From Treponema sp. (GTDB lineage Bacteria > Spirochaetota > Spirochaetia > Treponematales > Breznakiellaceae), in NCBI GenBank assembly GCA_031263435.1, contig JAISFT010000008.1:1-5199 (forward strand): a stretch of 5,199 bases of DNA, written 5' to 3'. The translations under genes were made by a program, and so were the position numbers. This document shows positions 5,066 to 5,199 of this stretch, piece by piece. The first letter of the stretch is position 1. Each line of letters begins with the position of its first letter. Below the pieces are notes generated by a model, which was not told the origin of the DNA, made no database searches, and saw nothing but the letters and a program-made list of their open reading frames with translations.

Positions 5066-5199
5066 TTATTTATAAATTGAGGGAAATTGGGAGCGTATCA
5101 CCCGGCTGCAGACGGCCTCCGCCTTTTCCGCCAGGGCCTGTTCATCAATGCCGGTCAACTGTCCGTCCCGGTACAGCACCTTCCCGTTTACCATAGTCA
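5066..5199 (-). CDS. Amidohydrolase (cytosine/guanine/8-oxoguanine deaminase or SsnA type), C-terminal tail (runs off the right edge)
   Basis: Only the last 43 residues plus a TAA stop are present; the start lies beyond the window. The tail opens T-M-V-N-G-K-V-L-Y-R-D-G-Q-L-T (1-15) and continues with I-D-E-Q-A-L (17-22) and an Ala/Glu-rich helix. The pattern V-x-V-N-G-K-x-V-x-x-D-G-x-L, followed by a DE-A-L helix, is the closing beta strand and C-terminal helix of COG0402-type amidohydrolases. These zinc or iron enzymes deaminate or dechlorinate purines, pyrimidines, S-adenosylhomocysteine or triazines. The metal ligands (HxH, His, Asp) would be upstream and cannot be seen, so substrate and activity are open. 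The tail alone also cannot exclude related dihydropyrimidinase or imidazolonepropionase branches. The same strand and the following purine-type importer favour a purine or nucleobase deaminase. The gene is followed by a probable terminator. Confidence 0.75.
   Translation of the reverse strand, partial: TMVNGKVLYRDGQLTGIDEQALAEKAEAVCSRVIRSQFPSIYK

Noticed and set aside
1..5199. CRISPR arrays, insertion-sequence ends, tRNA or rRNA genes
   Set aside because: No regularly spaced repeats, transposase motifs, terminal inverted repeats or RNA gene signatures were seen by eye on either strand.

Overview
All recognisable genes lie on the minus strand, so the window reads right to left. At its core is a complete four-gene ABC importer of the BMP/PnrA class, the family that takes up nucleosides and other purine-type compounds. 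It consists of a secreted BMP-domain receptor (3824-4822), a tandem-domain ATPase (2188-3723) and two BPD_transp_2 inner-membrane permeases (1098-2186 and 172-1101). The order matches classical nucleoside importers such as Bacillus subtilis nupNOPQ (yufNOPQ).

The flanking genes are both cut by the window edges. Upstream (5066-5199) is the C-terminal tail of a metal-dependent amidohydrolase of the cytosine/guanine/8-oxoguanine deaminase, SsnA and AtzB type. Downstream (1-162) is the N-terminus of a MobA-like/MocA (YgfJ, PucB) nucleotidyltransferase, a family that matures the cofactor of molybdenum hydroxylases such as xanthine dehydrogenase. Together these suggest an anaerobic purine or related N-heterocycle salvage and degradation locus: import, deamination, then hydroxylation by a Mo enzyme. 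This is inferred from context. The substrate and the hydroxylase itself are not visible here.

The 243-nt gap between the amidohydrolase and the receptor gene holds a plausible terminator for the former, a sigma70-like promoter (TTGAAC-17-TACAAT) for the latter, and a perfect 10-bp inverted repeat in the predicted leader. A perfect 12-bp hairpin sits just after the receptor stop codon, where many importer operons have a structure that raises receptor expression over the membrane parts. From the ATPase to the nucleotidyltransferase the genes are packed at -4 to +9 nt, with the second permease starting at TTG in a TTGA overlap, so they are almost certainly one transcript.

The organism cannot be fixed from this window. 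The sequence is moderately GC-rich with G/C-rich third positions. The receptor has a signal peptide but no canonical lipobox, which would suit a diderm with a soluble periplasmic receptor, or a spirochete with a relaxed lipobox. A host-associated or gut anaerobe, possibly a spirochete, is a low-confidence guess. There is no sign of a mobile element, CRISPR array, tRNA or rRNA.
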